Shown piece after piece: positions 45,249 to 57,261 of a stretch of DNA of 64,000 nucleotides. Numbering within the stretch: position 1 is the first letter of the stretch; each line of letters opens with the position of its first letter. The stretch comes from Fomes fomentarius (lineage: Eukaryota > Basidiomycota > Agaricomycetes > Polyporales > Polyporaceae): contig JABYQN010000003.1 of NCBI GenBank assembly GCA_022606135.1, positions 2,294,001-2,358,000 of the forward strand, in the 5' to 3' direction. The notes beneath the pieces were generated by a model. That model was given only the letters and a program-made list of their open reading frames with translations. It made no database searches and was not told where the DNA came from. A program made the translations under genes and the position numbers.

Positions 45249-47028
45249 CTGCGAAGCCATACAGTTGTAATCGTCTATATCATCTGTTCGACAACAACAA
45301 AACCAGAGATATACACTATCGAGAATCTTACAGCCGGTGGAACAACTGCACGCACGAACGTTGCCCACTAAGGTACAACACAAAAGAGATTCCGGTAACC
45401 ATCTCTAAACCAGAAGGTACGGAAATACCAAGGCCATCGCAGGAATCAAGAATCGAACGATTATACAAGAAGGGACCAAGAATAGAAACTACGCCAGCGC
45501 CGGCAGGAAGTTTAGCAAGTCCAAGAATACCATCTAGTTCTCTGTCCAGTCCTCGAGTTTACACCAACGTTCAATTAAGCCCAATTGAACCGGAAGCAGG
45601 ACCTAGTACAGGAATAAACCTCTCACGGACACAGAGTACAGAGGAGTCAAAAACAGAAACAGAAAAAGCGACGGAACCAGGAATAGGAGCCAGCATCTAT
45701 CTTGAACCACCGGAATATCCTGTTTCACGACAGATAGAGCCATTTTATCCTGAACCATCAGAGGAACCTATCAGACGACACGCAAAGCCCTCTTTCGAAA
45801 TGTCGTATGTCAGACCACCAAGTTCAAGCACATCCATTTCTGCCGCATTCCAGCATGCGTTCCCATCAGGGAGTGGGGTACCTAGTACACCGCCACCTAA
45901 TCCACCAAACCCTCCGTCAGGAGGAGGTAGTAATAGTGGACCCTCAGGACTACCGGGAACGCCAAATCCTACACCACCACCAGGGGGTGGCGGTGGAGGT
46001 GGCGGTGGCGGAGGAGGTGGAGGAGGTGGAGGAGGAGGTGGTGGAGGAGGAGGTGGTGGTGGAGGTGGTCAACCTCCTATTCCACCAGCAGCCCCCTTGC
46101 ACCACAAAATCCTCCTAGAGGGAAAGGAAAAATCAAGGACCCAGAAGTATTCAACGGAGATAGGACAAAGACAAGATCTTTTCTTAATCAGTTGTTTCTC
46201 CTTTTCACTGCAAGACCGGACGACTTTCCAAATGACCACACTAAGGTCGCAACAGCATTGTCATTCATGGAAGGAGACAACATCAACTTCTGGAAAGATA
46301 CAGCCATACGGCGGGCACAAGAGGAAATACAGCCAGGCGTTCCCAGAGGACTAGAACCTTGGAATGTCTTTGTCAAAGATTTCCAAGATTCATTTGCCCC
46401 GATAGACGAGGTGGATGATTCCATGGTCAACTTAACCACCATTCAACTCTGAGACTATGCGTCAGTTGACGAGTTCAATGCAAGGTTTATGGACCTAGCT
46501 CTTAAAGGAAACATCCTCGACCCCATATCACAATTGGCATTGTACCGACAGGCATTACCAGATTACCTGTTAAAGAAGATTGCTCTTTCATACCCAGCAC
46601 CATCAACCATAGCGGAATGGATGACAAGGACTAAAGAGTTGGATCACAGTTACCAACTCACAGAGAAGATTCTGTCAAACCGAAGGACAAGGAAAACAAA
46701 AACTGCAAGGACTACAAAGTCTAGGGCAACAGTCAAAGCGGTCAATGTCGAGGAAGACACAGAAGTTCGGGTAAATCGACTCAGCGAAAAAGAACGAAAA
46801 GACCTACAAGACAAAGGTCTTTGTTTCCGCTGCCGCAAATCTGGACATATAGCCAAGGATTGTCCTAGCAGACCTGTCAAGAGGACAAAACAACCTATGG
46901 CACGACAGGTTAGGAAGATGAACAGGGAGGTCCTGGAAGATATCGAAGAAGAGGAGTCGGAACAAGAATCGGAACAAGAACTAGAAATCAATGCCCTAAG
47001 GGCCACGGACTTTAACTCGGATTTTTAA
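45245..47028 (+). pseudogene. Gypsy-1R Gag
   Basis: The N-terminus has the Cys/His module (45266-45379: C-x4-H, LFD, WNN-C-x4-C-P-L-R). A Pro-rich and poly-Gly stretch (about 45,984-46,069) comes next. A one-base shift follows at a C run near 46,095, and in the new frame the Gag core reads EVFNGDRTKTRSFLNQL and on. A TGA at 46450-46452 replaces an expected Arg, and a CCHC knuckle (CFRCRKSGHIAKDC) precedes the acidic C-terminus. The gag stop at 47026-47028 follows five T bases; pol lies in the -1 frame. Confidence 0.85.
45984..46069 (+). repeat. GGN microsatellite encoding poly-Gly in Gag
   Basis: An imperfect GGN/GGA/GGT/GGC run codes for more than 20 consecutive Gly. The mirror copy is at 37655-37740 with the same length, notable for a slippage-prone tract. 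Confidence 0.85.
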
Positions 47029-47030
47029 AT

Positions 47031-50000
47031 GGGCAAGCAGAATCGACGCCTGACTTGCCTACAGACTTGCATGTAACAGTAATAACCAATACACAGCAAA
47101 GGCGGCATGCCTTGCTTATACCCGGTTACATGCAAGTTCGAGATAAAGCCGTCGAGGTCAAAGGGTTGATTGACACAGGAGCAGACGCTGTCATTGTCAA
47201 TTAAAAAATTGTAAACCGATATAACCTTCCAACGGTACGGCTGCCGAAACCCTTGACATTCCGGAATGCAGACGATAGCATCAACAAGAAAGGAACAATT
47301 ACGCATTGGGTTGAGGGAACATTCAATATCAAGGGAAGAAGACTGTCAACAAATTGGTATGTGGCCGATATTGGGAGGGATGACGTTCTTTTTGGAATGC
47401 CATGGATTCGCAAGTACAATCCGAATATTGATTGGGAAAGCAGAAGAATTGTATTCAAACCTGAACTCATCAAGAAACAGCAACAGATTTACAAGTATCA
47501 GTTGCAGCACGATCCACCGGAAGGACGACTATGGGGGTTTCCAATAGAACCAAAGAACCAAGATCTTATCACATCATTCCTACACCTGGAGACGGATGAG
47601 GGTGATGAAGATGAAGAAAGGTTAACTCATAATCCATCACGAATTCTTCAAAGACTTTACCAGACACGAGAAGTCCGGAGGATCAATAAGTCAACGGAGA
47701 TTGCAATAGCTGCAAAAAAGGATCAGAAGACAAGAACATTGGATGAAATCTTGCCGGAGTTTGTGCAAGATTTTAAATCAGTGTTTGAGAAGAAAGCAGC
47801 AGACTGATTTCCACCAGAACGACCTTGGGATCATGCCATTGAATTAAAGAAGGAATTTGATTGGCATAAAAAGAAGTCATGGAGAAAGATATATCTGTTG
47901 ACGACCACTGAACGGATGGAACTTAGGAAGTTCATTGACGAAAATCTTGCAAAAGGATACATAAGGAGGTCAAAATCTCCTCTAGCATCACCATTCTTCT
48001 TTGTGACAAAAAAGGATGGAAGTCTCCGTCCAGTACAAGATTATCGGGCTCTGAATGAAGACACAATAAAGAATGTGTACCCATTACCATTGATCAGCGA
48101 CATTCTAGACCGGCTTAAAAACGCGACTATTTTTACCAAGCTGGACGTACGAGCCGGATATAACAATGTACACATCAAAGAAGGGGATCAATGGAAGGCA
48201 GCTCTCATTACTCCAGAAGGACTATTTGAACCACTTGTCATGTTCTTTGGATTGACCAATGCGCCAGCAACATTCCAAAATATGATGAACGACATCTTCT
48301 ATGACATGTTACATGAAGGATGGATTGTCATTTACATGGATGACATCCTAATCTTCTCTAACAATGTCGAAGAACATCATCAGAGGACACGCAGAGTATT
48401 GCAACGACTTCAGGAAAATGATCTATTTCTGAAGGCCGAGAAATGTGAATTTGACGTACAAGAAGTCGAATTCTTAGGTTCAATTGTCCATCCAGGAGTT
48501 GTGGCAATGGATCCGATCAAGATCAAGGCAATTGAGGAATGGAAAGAACCGACTACAGTAAAACAGGTCCAAGCGTTCCTAGGATTTGGAAACTTTTATC
48601 GAAGATTCATCAAGGACTATTCCAAACTAGTTCGTCCTTTGACAGAATTAACAAAAAAAGACAAACCTTTCATATGGTCCAAAGAGTGTCAGGAGACATT
48701 TGACGAATTAAAAAGAAGGTTTACAGCAGAACCTATTCTGCACATCCCAGATCTGGAACGACCGTTTCAGATAGAATGTGATGCATCAAAAGTGGCTACA
48801 GGGGCGGTACTACGACAACAAGGCTCCGATGGAGTATGGCACCCATGTGCTTATTTGTCTAAATCTTTCACCCCAGCGGAACGGAATTATCAAATCTATG
48901 ACTGGGAATTATTAGCGATAATCCGCGCATTGGAGGCATGGCGGCATTTTCTACAAGGATCGCCACATCCAGTTGAAATTCTTTCCGATCATAAAAATTT
49001 GACGTACTTTCGTACTGCACAAAAGCTCAACCGACGACAAGCAAGGTGGCATCTCTTCTTATCAGGATTCAATGTATTGCTCAAACATCAGCCGGGAAAA
49101 ACATTAACACAAGCTGACGCCCTTTCTCGGAGATCAGGGCATGAGAGGGGGGAAAACGACAACAAGGATGTTGTCATATTGGAAACAGAACTATTTGCTA
49201 AAGCAGTCAACACCGAGTTACAAGAACGGACTCGTAACACCAAGTTGAGAGATGCGGCAATAGTGGATTTCATAACCAGTAAAGGGAAAACTATTCAACG
49301 ACCAGAATTTGGTGATCCTAAAGATTGGTCCAAGGACAATGGATTACTCCTGTTCAAGGATAAAGTCTATGTTCCTCCTGATGAAGATCTCCAACGAGAC
49401 ATTGTCAAGATGTACCACGACGTCCCAGTCATGGGACATCTGGGAATTCAAAAAACATACGACCTGGTAAAACGAGATTTCATGTGGACAGGCATGCGCA
49501 AATTCGTAACTCAGTATGTTAAGGGTTGCACAATCTGCCAAACATGCAAAGTCAACACACACCCTCTTAAACCAGGGCTTATGCCGATTCCCCATAGCGG
49601 AGATACCCGACCATTCAGAACGATCACAATGGATTATATCACTGATCTACCCGAGTCAGAAGGGTATAATGCCATCCAAGTAGCTATGGATATTCTCCAA
49701 AAGGACGTATACAAACGGTTTGGATTACCTGCAAAGGTTATATCAGACCGAGGACCACAATTCACATCCAAGGCATTCAAGGAGTTACACCGAACTTTAG
49801 GAGTTGAGACGGCTCTAAGTACAGCCTATCATCCTCAGACAGATGGACAAACAGAACGAGTTAACCAGGAGTTGGACCTGGCCCTACAGATATACTGTGC
49901 AAACAATCCGGAAAATTGGGTGAAACTACTCCCTCAATTTGAATTTGCACACAATCAGCAGACACACTCAGTTACCGGGAAGTCTCCGTTTGAACTTCTT

Positions 50001-50194
50001 CATGGGTATCAACCGGAGGCTGTTGGAACTGTTAGAACGGAACAAAAGCACCCAAGCACAGAAGAGAGACTGCGCAGTCTCCAAGAAGCCCGAGAGAACA
50101 CCATCGCAGCACATGCGCAAGCTGCGGCGGCCATGGCTCAACGGCTTCCTGCCCTGAATATACCACTAAAACAGGGAGACCAAGTGCTTCTAGA
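47031..50194 (+). pseudogene. Gypsy-1R Pol: protease, RT, RNase H, integrase
   Basis: The protease has LIDTGAD (Asp codon 47172) and FGMPWIRKYNPNIDW. The RT has YMDD at 48333-48344, and RNase H has ECDASKVATG. The integrase zinc module has H...H and CTICQTC, and the core Asp/Asp/Glu lie near 49,627, 49,743 and 49,852. A TAA at 47202-47204 (probable CAA) and a TGA at 47805-47807 (probable CGA) interrupt it. Between NAIQVAMD and KDVYKRFGLP the integrase core is about 25-30 residues shorter than usual. The frame enters the LINE remnant at 50195. It is not functional as read. Confidence 0.92.
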
Positions 50195-50513
50195 GGACCC
50201 CTCTTGGCTTACTACCACCACGACCTCGTTTTTTCCCACGCTCAGGCCCACTAGGGGAGGCTCTTTGCATGTGGCGAAATCGCTCTCTGGTGGCTCTAGC
50301 ATACTTACATATCTCAACAAGCTCCCCGAGGGTGTCCTTACATCATGTCGGCGAACCGCTCAGCATTGACAGGCTTGGGAAAAGGAAGCACGACCGCGGC
50401 GACTTCTTTAGGCGCCAGTGCCAGCTCAGCACCACGTCGGGCAGCGGCGCCTTCCAAGCAGCAGAAACTGTTCTCCGAGGCCGAGAAACTGTTCCCAGAT
50501 CTAGACACGGCTA
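50195..50513 (+). mobile_element. 5' remnant of the Tad-like LINE
   Basis: These 319 bp match the LINE 5' end at 33211-33529, directly behind the same target-site sequence AAGTGCTTCTAGA (50182-50194). A deletion then joins LINE sequence ending CGGCTA to Gypsy-1 chromodomain sequence starting GAAGGG. About 6.25 kb of LINE, one TSD copy and some 229 bp of Gypsy-1 were lost. Confidence 0.93.
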
Positions 50514-50696
50514 GAAGGGAATGAAGAATGGGAAGTCGAAGCAATTCTGAATCATCGAGTCAGACGAAAAAAGAAACAATATCTCATAGCATGGAAAGGG
50601 TGGCCGGCAGCTGAAAATTCATGGGAATCGGAGAAGAACCTCAAACATGCGCAGACAGTGCTCAAAGCATATAAAAAGAGGCACAAGTTGACGTGA
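50514..50696 (+). pseudogene. Gypsy-1R chromodomain remnant
   Basis: The end of the pol frame encodes EEWEVEAILNHRV, YLIAWKGWP and NSWE up to the TGA at 50694-50696. The Gypsy-1L copy has Gln in place of Arg in NHRV. It is detached from the rest of pol by the LINE remnant. Confidence 0.88.
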
Positions 50697-50759
50697 ACAC
50701 ACCAACTCATTCCCCAGCGCTCACAGTAACCACCACAGCCCACCAGAACCTTCTCAACC

Positions 50760-51386
50760 ATGTCTTCTTTCCACACTCGCACCCACTCTCGCCGTAACTA
50801 TTCCAACATTCACAATGTTCCTAAAGCCCCTCGTTTCATTCTGGAGCGTTGCCCTGTCCATTATTCCCATCTCCCACGCCATACCATCTCCACCAACCCT
50901 GATGGAAGCCTGTCCGACCATATCGGATGGGTCCTCCTCCATAAGGACCTTGTGGGGCACGTTGAGGCTCGCCTCCGTCACATCCCTCATGCCGTAGCTT
51001 CGGCTGGAGCATACCGGGCCCTTGCTCGGGCGGCACCTTCTTATGGGGTCCTCAAGAGATACGTCCCCAGGCTGGGGGCCCCCAAGAAGGAGAAGACGGT
51101 AGCGATGCAGGCTCTCGACGAAGCCTATCAGGCGACAATTCAGGCCACGGAACAAGTCATCGATACCTTGGCGACACCGGTTGTTGCCCGGGCTCTTGCA
51201 GACCTCATGCCCCTCCGCAACCAGCATGTCACGCAGAACCATGGATGGATTCTCAATTTCCCAGAGCATTTCCAAGACCACCAAGGAAACACCCCAGAGC
51301 CACCATCCTGGTCGCCGGTCTCATGGGACCCATGGGGTCCTTCTCCAAACCATGCCAACAGGGAAGCGGCGTGGGGCCCTTCTCCA
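50760..51386 (+). CDS. Gypsy-1R ORF3, N-terminal part (interrupted by Copia-3)
   Basis: ATG 50760 lies 63 bases after the chromodomain stop. These 209 codons encode a basic N-terminus (SSFHTRTHSRRNY), an Ala/His-rich region (VASAGAYRALARAAPSYGVLKRY), a helical stretch (EKTVAMQALDEAYQATIQATEQVIDTLATPVV contains no known motif I can name) and a Trp/Pro-rich linker. Copia-3 then interrupts it. When the insert and one TSD copy are disregarded, the frame continues at 57835. I see no signal peptide or membrane segment, so it is not a typical Env. Function unknown. Confidence 0.65.
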
Positions 51387-51940
51387 TGATGAACTCTGAA
51401 CCTGTAAGGCGAGGAGCGACTGTAAGTCACAACAGAGAGGGATCTTCAGTCAGTGAGCGAACGACTATATTGCATAGTGAAGTACCTGTAAGTCACAACA
51501 GAGAGGGACTACAAGTACTAAGTTAGTAAGAAGTAGTAGAGCATATGTAGGTAAGAGACTTACTCTTCAGTCAGTGAGCGAACGACTGAAGAGCAGAGGT
51601 GAAGAAGGGACTGCTTATATACATGAGGAACAAGTCCATGAGTCAGCGAATGAAGCAGTCACATGTAACCATAAGACGATGAGTCAGAGTCCGTATCGGC
51701 GTATGAGTCAGATACAGTCATAGCATGAGTCAGACATAAGGTCTAGAAGAGTCCGGTGCAGTGTAGAACGCACTGGTACGCACAGGAATGCACAGTAACC
51801 ATATGGTCATGGGAAAGTACAGTAGAAAAACAAAGGAAACCATAAATGGTAAGTAGGAACACAGCCTATCTAATCATATGACCATAAACAAGTGTATACA
51901 ACTCCGGTCCGAGCACAGCCGGTAATCCGGAAGTTCAACA
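51387..51940 (-). repeat. Copia-3 3' LTR
   Basis: 554 bp, abutting the TSD CTCCA on the left and the polypurine run on the right. Confidence 0.95.
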
Positions 51941-51951
51941 CTCCCACTCGT

Positions 51952-54900
51952 TCAAGATGCAACGGAAACAAGACCGATCTCATCAACGAACTTTGCCAAA
52001 ATGGAATAAGGCACGTTCTTTGTGAGAGAATCAGCCAACTGATCCGCAGTCGCAACATAGAAGATCTCGACAGAGCCAGACTCCACCTGTTCACGAATGA
52101 AGTGGTAGCGAATCTCTATGTGCTTGGTACGCCGGTCGACTACTGGATTGACTGACAGGAAAATTGAACCCTGGTTGTCTAGACACATGGGTGTCGGCCT
52201 GGTCAAGTCATCACCAAGTTCATCGCCAAACGTCCTCAGCCAGATCAACTGACGACAGGTATCAGAGGCCGCTTTATATTCCGCCTCAGTAGAGGAGAGC
52301 GAAATGGTAGGCTGACGCCTCGAAGCCCACGATATAGCACCACCTGCCATCAAGAAGACGAAGCCAGAGGTAGAATGCCGATCATCACGGTCTTCGGCCC
52401 AATCTGAATCCGGATAGGAAATCAGACCGTCATTAGACGCTCCCTTGTAGCGCAAGCGATACGCCTTTGTCCCTTGAAGGTAACGCAGGACATACTTTGC
52501 ATAACTCATGTGCGCTTCAGAGGGATTGGCATTGTACTTCGATAACCGTGTGACAGCGAAGGAGATATCAGGACGCGTTCCGAGCATGGCGTACAAAAGA
52601 CTGCCAATGAGACTCTGGTAGCATTGCCTGAACTGATCGGAAGCTGGTTCGTCGGCACTTGCCAAGACAGCACCAGCAGGAAGGGGTGTACGTGAGGGTT
52701 TACAGTCAGCCATCTGAAAGCGCTCGAGAACAGACTGGATGTACTCTTCCTGGTCGATGTCGATCATACGAGTGGGTCGATCACGAGTGATGCGAAGACC
52801 AAGGAAGCGCTGTACAGATCCCAAGTCCGTCATCTTGTACTGCTTAGAAAGCGAACGCTTGACTTGTTTGATGTGACTAGACTGATCGCCCATCAGAAGT
52901 AAATCGTCGACATAAAGAACGACAATCGTGACGTGATCCCCCCTTGTCGCCGATATACGTAGATCCCAGCATCAGAATATGTCCGTGTAAATCCCAGATC
53001 TAGAAGCGATTGATGGATTTTCACATTCCACTGACGCGACGCCTGCTTAAGACCATAGATAGCCTTTTTGAGTAGACAGACGTGATCTTCCTTCCTAGGA
53101 ACGACCCAGCCTTCCGGCTGTTCCATATAAATCTCCTCATCTAGATCACCATTCAGGAACGCGGTCTTGACATCCATTGACTCGATGTTCCAGTCCTCAA
53201 GCGCTGCATGCGCGAGTAAATACCGGATAGACTCAAACCGCGCCACTGGAGAGAACGTCTCATGGTAGTCCTCTCCCCACACCTGAGTGAAACCCTTTGC
53301 AACCAGACGAGCCTTGTACCGCCCATCATGTTTGATGTCATAAACCCAGCGGTTAGAGACAACATGCCGGCCCTTAGGACGAGGAACGAGAACCCAAGTC
53401 TTATTCTCCATAAGAGACTCAAACTCCGACTTCTCAGCTTCACACCATTTCCCAGCATCAGGTGAGCGCATGGCTTCCTTGTGCGACTGAGGTAAGCCAG
53501 CTTTATACTGAGCAGCAGCTAGAAAAGCGAGTATCGTCTCCGCTTCACGCAGATTGCCATCCTTGTCGATCTGATTATCAGCACGTGCAGGATCGTCATA
53601 CACGTTGTTATCAGTCCTGTCCTTGTGGGGAATACCAGCTTTCTCGCGACGAGGACGGTCACGAGCAATGCTTGGTTCATTGGCTCCCACTGGAGGGTGA
53701 CGACCACGTTTGTGAGGAGGACGAGGAGGAACGACAGGAGGTGGCGTAGGAGGACGTTGCGGAGGAGGAGGAGGCTCAGCAGGAGCTTCTGCAGGAGGAG
53801 CGGGATCAGCATCCGCTGGAGGGTCAGGTTGTGGTGGTTCGAAGAGGTTGGGAGGAATGAAAGGAATTGCATCATTGGGATCGACCGAATCAGAGTCATC
53901 GTTCGAGGAATCATCCGATTGATCATCTGAGAATGGACTGTCGTCCGGGGTAGAAGGACGGTTGCCAGGTAAGTTACGAGCAGGGAAAGACTCTTCGTCA
54001 AATGTTGCATCGCGGGACACGACGATAGAGCGGTTGGCTGGATTCCAAAACCTATACCCCTTGGAACCAGACTCATACCCGACGAAGATCATCTCGACAG
54101 CCTTCTTGTCGAGTTTCCCTTCGCGCTTTGCCTTCTGCACGTGGACAAAAGCTTTGCACCCAAACACTCTGAAGTAAGAGACGTCCGGAACGGTACCATC
54201 CCAAACAGTGATGGGGCACGACCACTTGTGTCGTCGCATAGGTTGACGATTGTAGATATGAACGGCTGCGTCAAGAGCGAGTTGCCAGAAACCATGACTA
54301 AGGCCTGCTTGGTGGAGCATAGACAGAGCCTTTTCAGTAATAGTGCGGTTCCAGCGCTCAGCACGTCCATTCTGTTGAGGCGAACCCGGTAGAGTCTTCT
54401 GGTGCTCAATACCGTGCGAACGAAGAAGTGTAGAGAACTCGTCTGATGTGTATTCCCCCCTCGATCTGAGCGGATCGATTTGATCTTCTTTCCGGTCTGG
54501 TTCTCAGCCCACGCCTTATAGTCTTTGAACGCTTGGATCGCGTCAGACTTGTGTTTAAGGAAGTAAGCACGAGCGAGACCAGAATAGTCATCAATAAAAC
54601 CGGCGAAGTATTTCCAACCTCCAATTGCCTGAGTGCGCATCGGTCCATCGAGGTCCGTATGGACTCGCTCGAGAACTTCAGTAGCGCGCTTCTCAGAAGG
54701 TGGAAAGGGGTTACGGGTGGATTTGCCAAAAGCACATCCATCACACGGTTCTTCGTCTGCAGGATCAACAGCATCAACCCCCTTAGTATGCTTAGGAAGG
54801 TTGCGCAGAACGTCCTTGCCCGCATGACCAAAGCGACGGTGCCAAGTCTTGAACTTACGGACATTGAGATGGACGCGTTTGCTGTTGTGAAGCTCAATAA

Positions 54901-56224
54901 TTGTCCAATAACAATTAGACGAAGGGTTGTATCGCGCCTCCAGGATCTTACGACCCTTGATATGAATCGTCGAACCATGTTTGACAGCGCCGTCAGGCAG
55001 CTTGTCAAAAATGCACATGCGCCCATCCCCTTGAAAGAGGGAGTAACCATTGCGCTCAATGGAGCCAGTCGAGAAGATGTGACCAATGGTGCCTGGTATG
55101 TAGTAGACATGGTTCAGAGTAATTGCTACCTTCTGACCGTCTAACCAGGTTTCTCCAGACAGAGTTCCTTCCCCAAGTGCCTGAATGACGCTGCTATCAC
55201 CTTGTCCAGCAGTGTTAAACAGTACAGGCGTATCTAAGGGTTGGTACTCAATGAACTCAGAGAGATCACCAGTGATATGTTGAGAGGCTCCAGAGTCCAT
55301 CAGCCATGCAGTCCAGTTCACACTGTTTGAGGCCATAGCCTCATCGTAGAAAGAAGCAGCGATGTTAGACGAACCGGCTACAAGTACAGATGATACAGAC
55401 TCGGTAGTGACGTGCGCATGGTTATGAGAAGTGTCCTTATTCTTCCCCTTGTCCTTATCCTTGTCTTTGTCCTTCCCTTTACCCTTGCCCTTGCCTTTGG
55501 GACGCTTCTCAGGGTACTTCTGATAGCAGTTGGACTCATGATGAGAGCCACTCCCGCAATGAGAGCAGGGACCCTTGGGCTTCGGCTTGGTCTGGGAGAC
55601 CTTGTTCACAGACTGGCCGTTCTTGCGCATGGACTCCTCAGCTAAGGTCTTCGACTGGATGTCGTCGAGAGTGACCTTGTCGAGGTCTGTGGTCGCCATA
55701 AGCGCAGAAACCATGGACCGGTACGACTCCGGGATCTTGGACATCAAGAGAAGGGCTTGCATGTTGTCAGAGAGCGTGACGCCGTTGCTACTAATTTCGC
55801 GCAGGCGTGTGATAAGACGCATCATCTGATCCTGAAGGGGCTTCTGTTCGTTCATCCGAGGCTCAGCGACGAGCGACTCGAACAAACCCCAGACGTGGGC
55901 ACTGTTAGGCTTGCCAAACTTGTTCTGTAACGCTTCCCAGGACTCAGCAGCAGTCATGTCCCTGGGTTGTCCACCCGAGACAGGAATCTGAGTGTCCAGA
56001 ACGTAGTGAAAGTTTGGTGCGACACGCATGTACATCATGCCGCGAGCTTGCCCATCAAGTTTATCCCACTTGTCCTTGGCAGCTTGCTCAGTAGGACGAG
56101 TAGCGCCTTTGACAACACTCCAACAGTCCATGAAGATGAAATAGCCCTTCATCTTGGCAGACCAGTCGTTGTACTGATTCGCCGAAGAGAGGACAGGGAT
56201 AGAGTCGACTTTGATATCTCCCAT
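51952..56224 (-). pseudogene. Copia-3 Gag-Pol polyprotein with two G-run frameshifts
   Basis: Three consecutive frames (56224-54089, 54320-52893, 52893-51952) cover the same domains as Copia-2. The first break is in the integrase at RSDRGG-EY (about 54,455), where Copia-2 has seven G and this copy six. The second is in RT at QGG-DH (about 52,940), just before YVDD, again six G instead of seven. I see no other damage. The breaks may be real slippage or homopolymer errors in the assembly; if errors, this would be a second intact Copia. Confidence 0.9.
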
Positions 56225-56880
56225 GATGGATAAGAGGTATTGGGGAGAATCGAGATATTCCTCCTTGAAGTCTAGAGTGAATGTGATAGGCGCGACAGGG
56301 GGCGCAGTGACGATAGGAGGAGGAAGGTAGACTGGAGGAAGAGGACTTGAATCGACAGGAGGGGAGTTTCCGAAGAGCGATCGGAGATAGAAATTAGGAC
56401 GAGAAGAGGAGGGCTGTGCGTGAGTTTCTTCCTGAAGATAGGGAAGAGGAACTCCGTGTTGTGGGTCGGTGTCCTGCTGCCAAGTTGCTGGATATGCCCA
56501 GTGAAAGGTCGGTTCGTACGGAAGAGGGAGTTGATTGTAGCGATTGGGACAGAGCTGTACGTCGCACTGGTCCCACTCCTGCTCTCCGTCGTCGTAGACG
56601 TAGTGATAACGATCGACCTGATCGTCTAGATCGAAGAGATGGGGCTGTTCCGAGCAATCAAACGCTGATGCAGTAGAGTGATGTTCTGCAAGTTCAGCGT
56701 TGACTTCAGCTTCAGAGTCAGAGCTGAGCTGAGGACTATTGGCAGTAGTAGGCGGCTCCAGTACGATGGTTCAGAGAAAAACGCGATGATTGACTTGCCA
56801 CGTGCGAGATCTGGTAGAGAGGAACACCTATTGAGGTGAGCCAGAAGGTCAGGAAGCCGATATTCCCAACAATCCAGATA

Positions 56881-57180
56881 GAAGTCGCCAACTGTGCCCA
56901 AGAAAAGCTATACGAGTCTAGGTATCAAAAAGAGTATAGTAAGGAGGGTCCGAACGGTTGTCCTCCGGTCCAAAGGTGATAACCACCCCGGCTACAACAG
57001 CTGGCGGGCGCAAGTGCGTGGCCTGGCTGAGGATACTTGAAAACCCGTGTGCCGCGAAAGCACCAAAGGTTGTACAAAGATACTAGATAGCAACTACTAA
57101 AAGCGCTCAGGGCTGCGTCACGAGCGCAGTAAAGTCCCCCTGGCAGCAGTGTCGGAGGGCACAGTCAAGAGTTAGGGAAA
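56881..57180 (-). ncRNA. Conserved Copia leader in Copia-3
   Basis: This is nearly identical to the Copia-2 leader at 19862-20165 and clearly related to that of Copia-1. It carries the same GCGCTC/GAGCGC and GGAGG/CCTCC inverted repeats. Confidence 0.5.
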
Positions 57181-57261
57181 GTGGAGGAGAGTGCACGGGC
57201 AGAGAGTCGACGAACAGAGTTTGCGCGCAGAGTGTCGACAGAGAAGCAACTGATTAGAGCG

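Noticed and set aside
33211..50513. The large inverted repeat as two independent Gypsy-1 insertions
   Set aside because: Both arms share the LINE junction, all stops and frameshifts and equal length, while LTRs within one element differ by about 3%.
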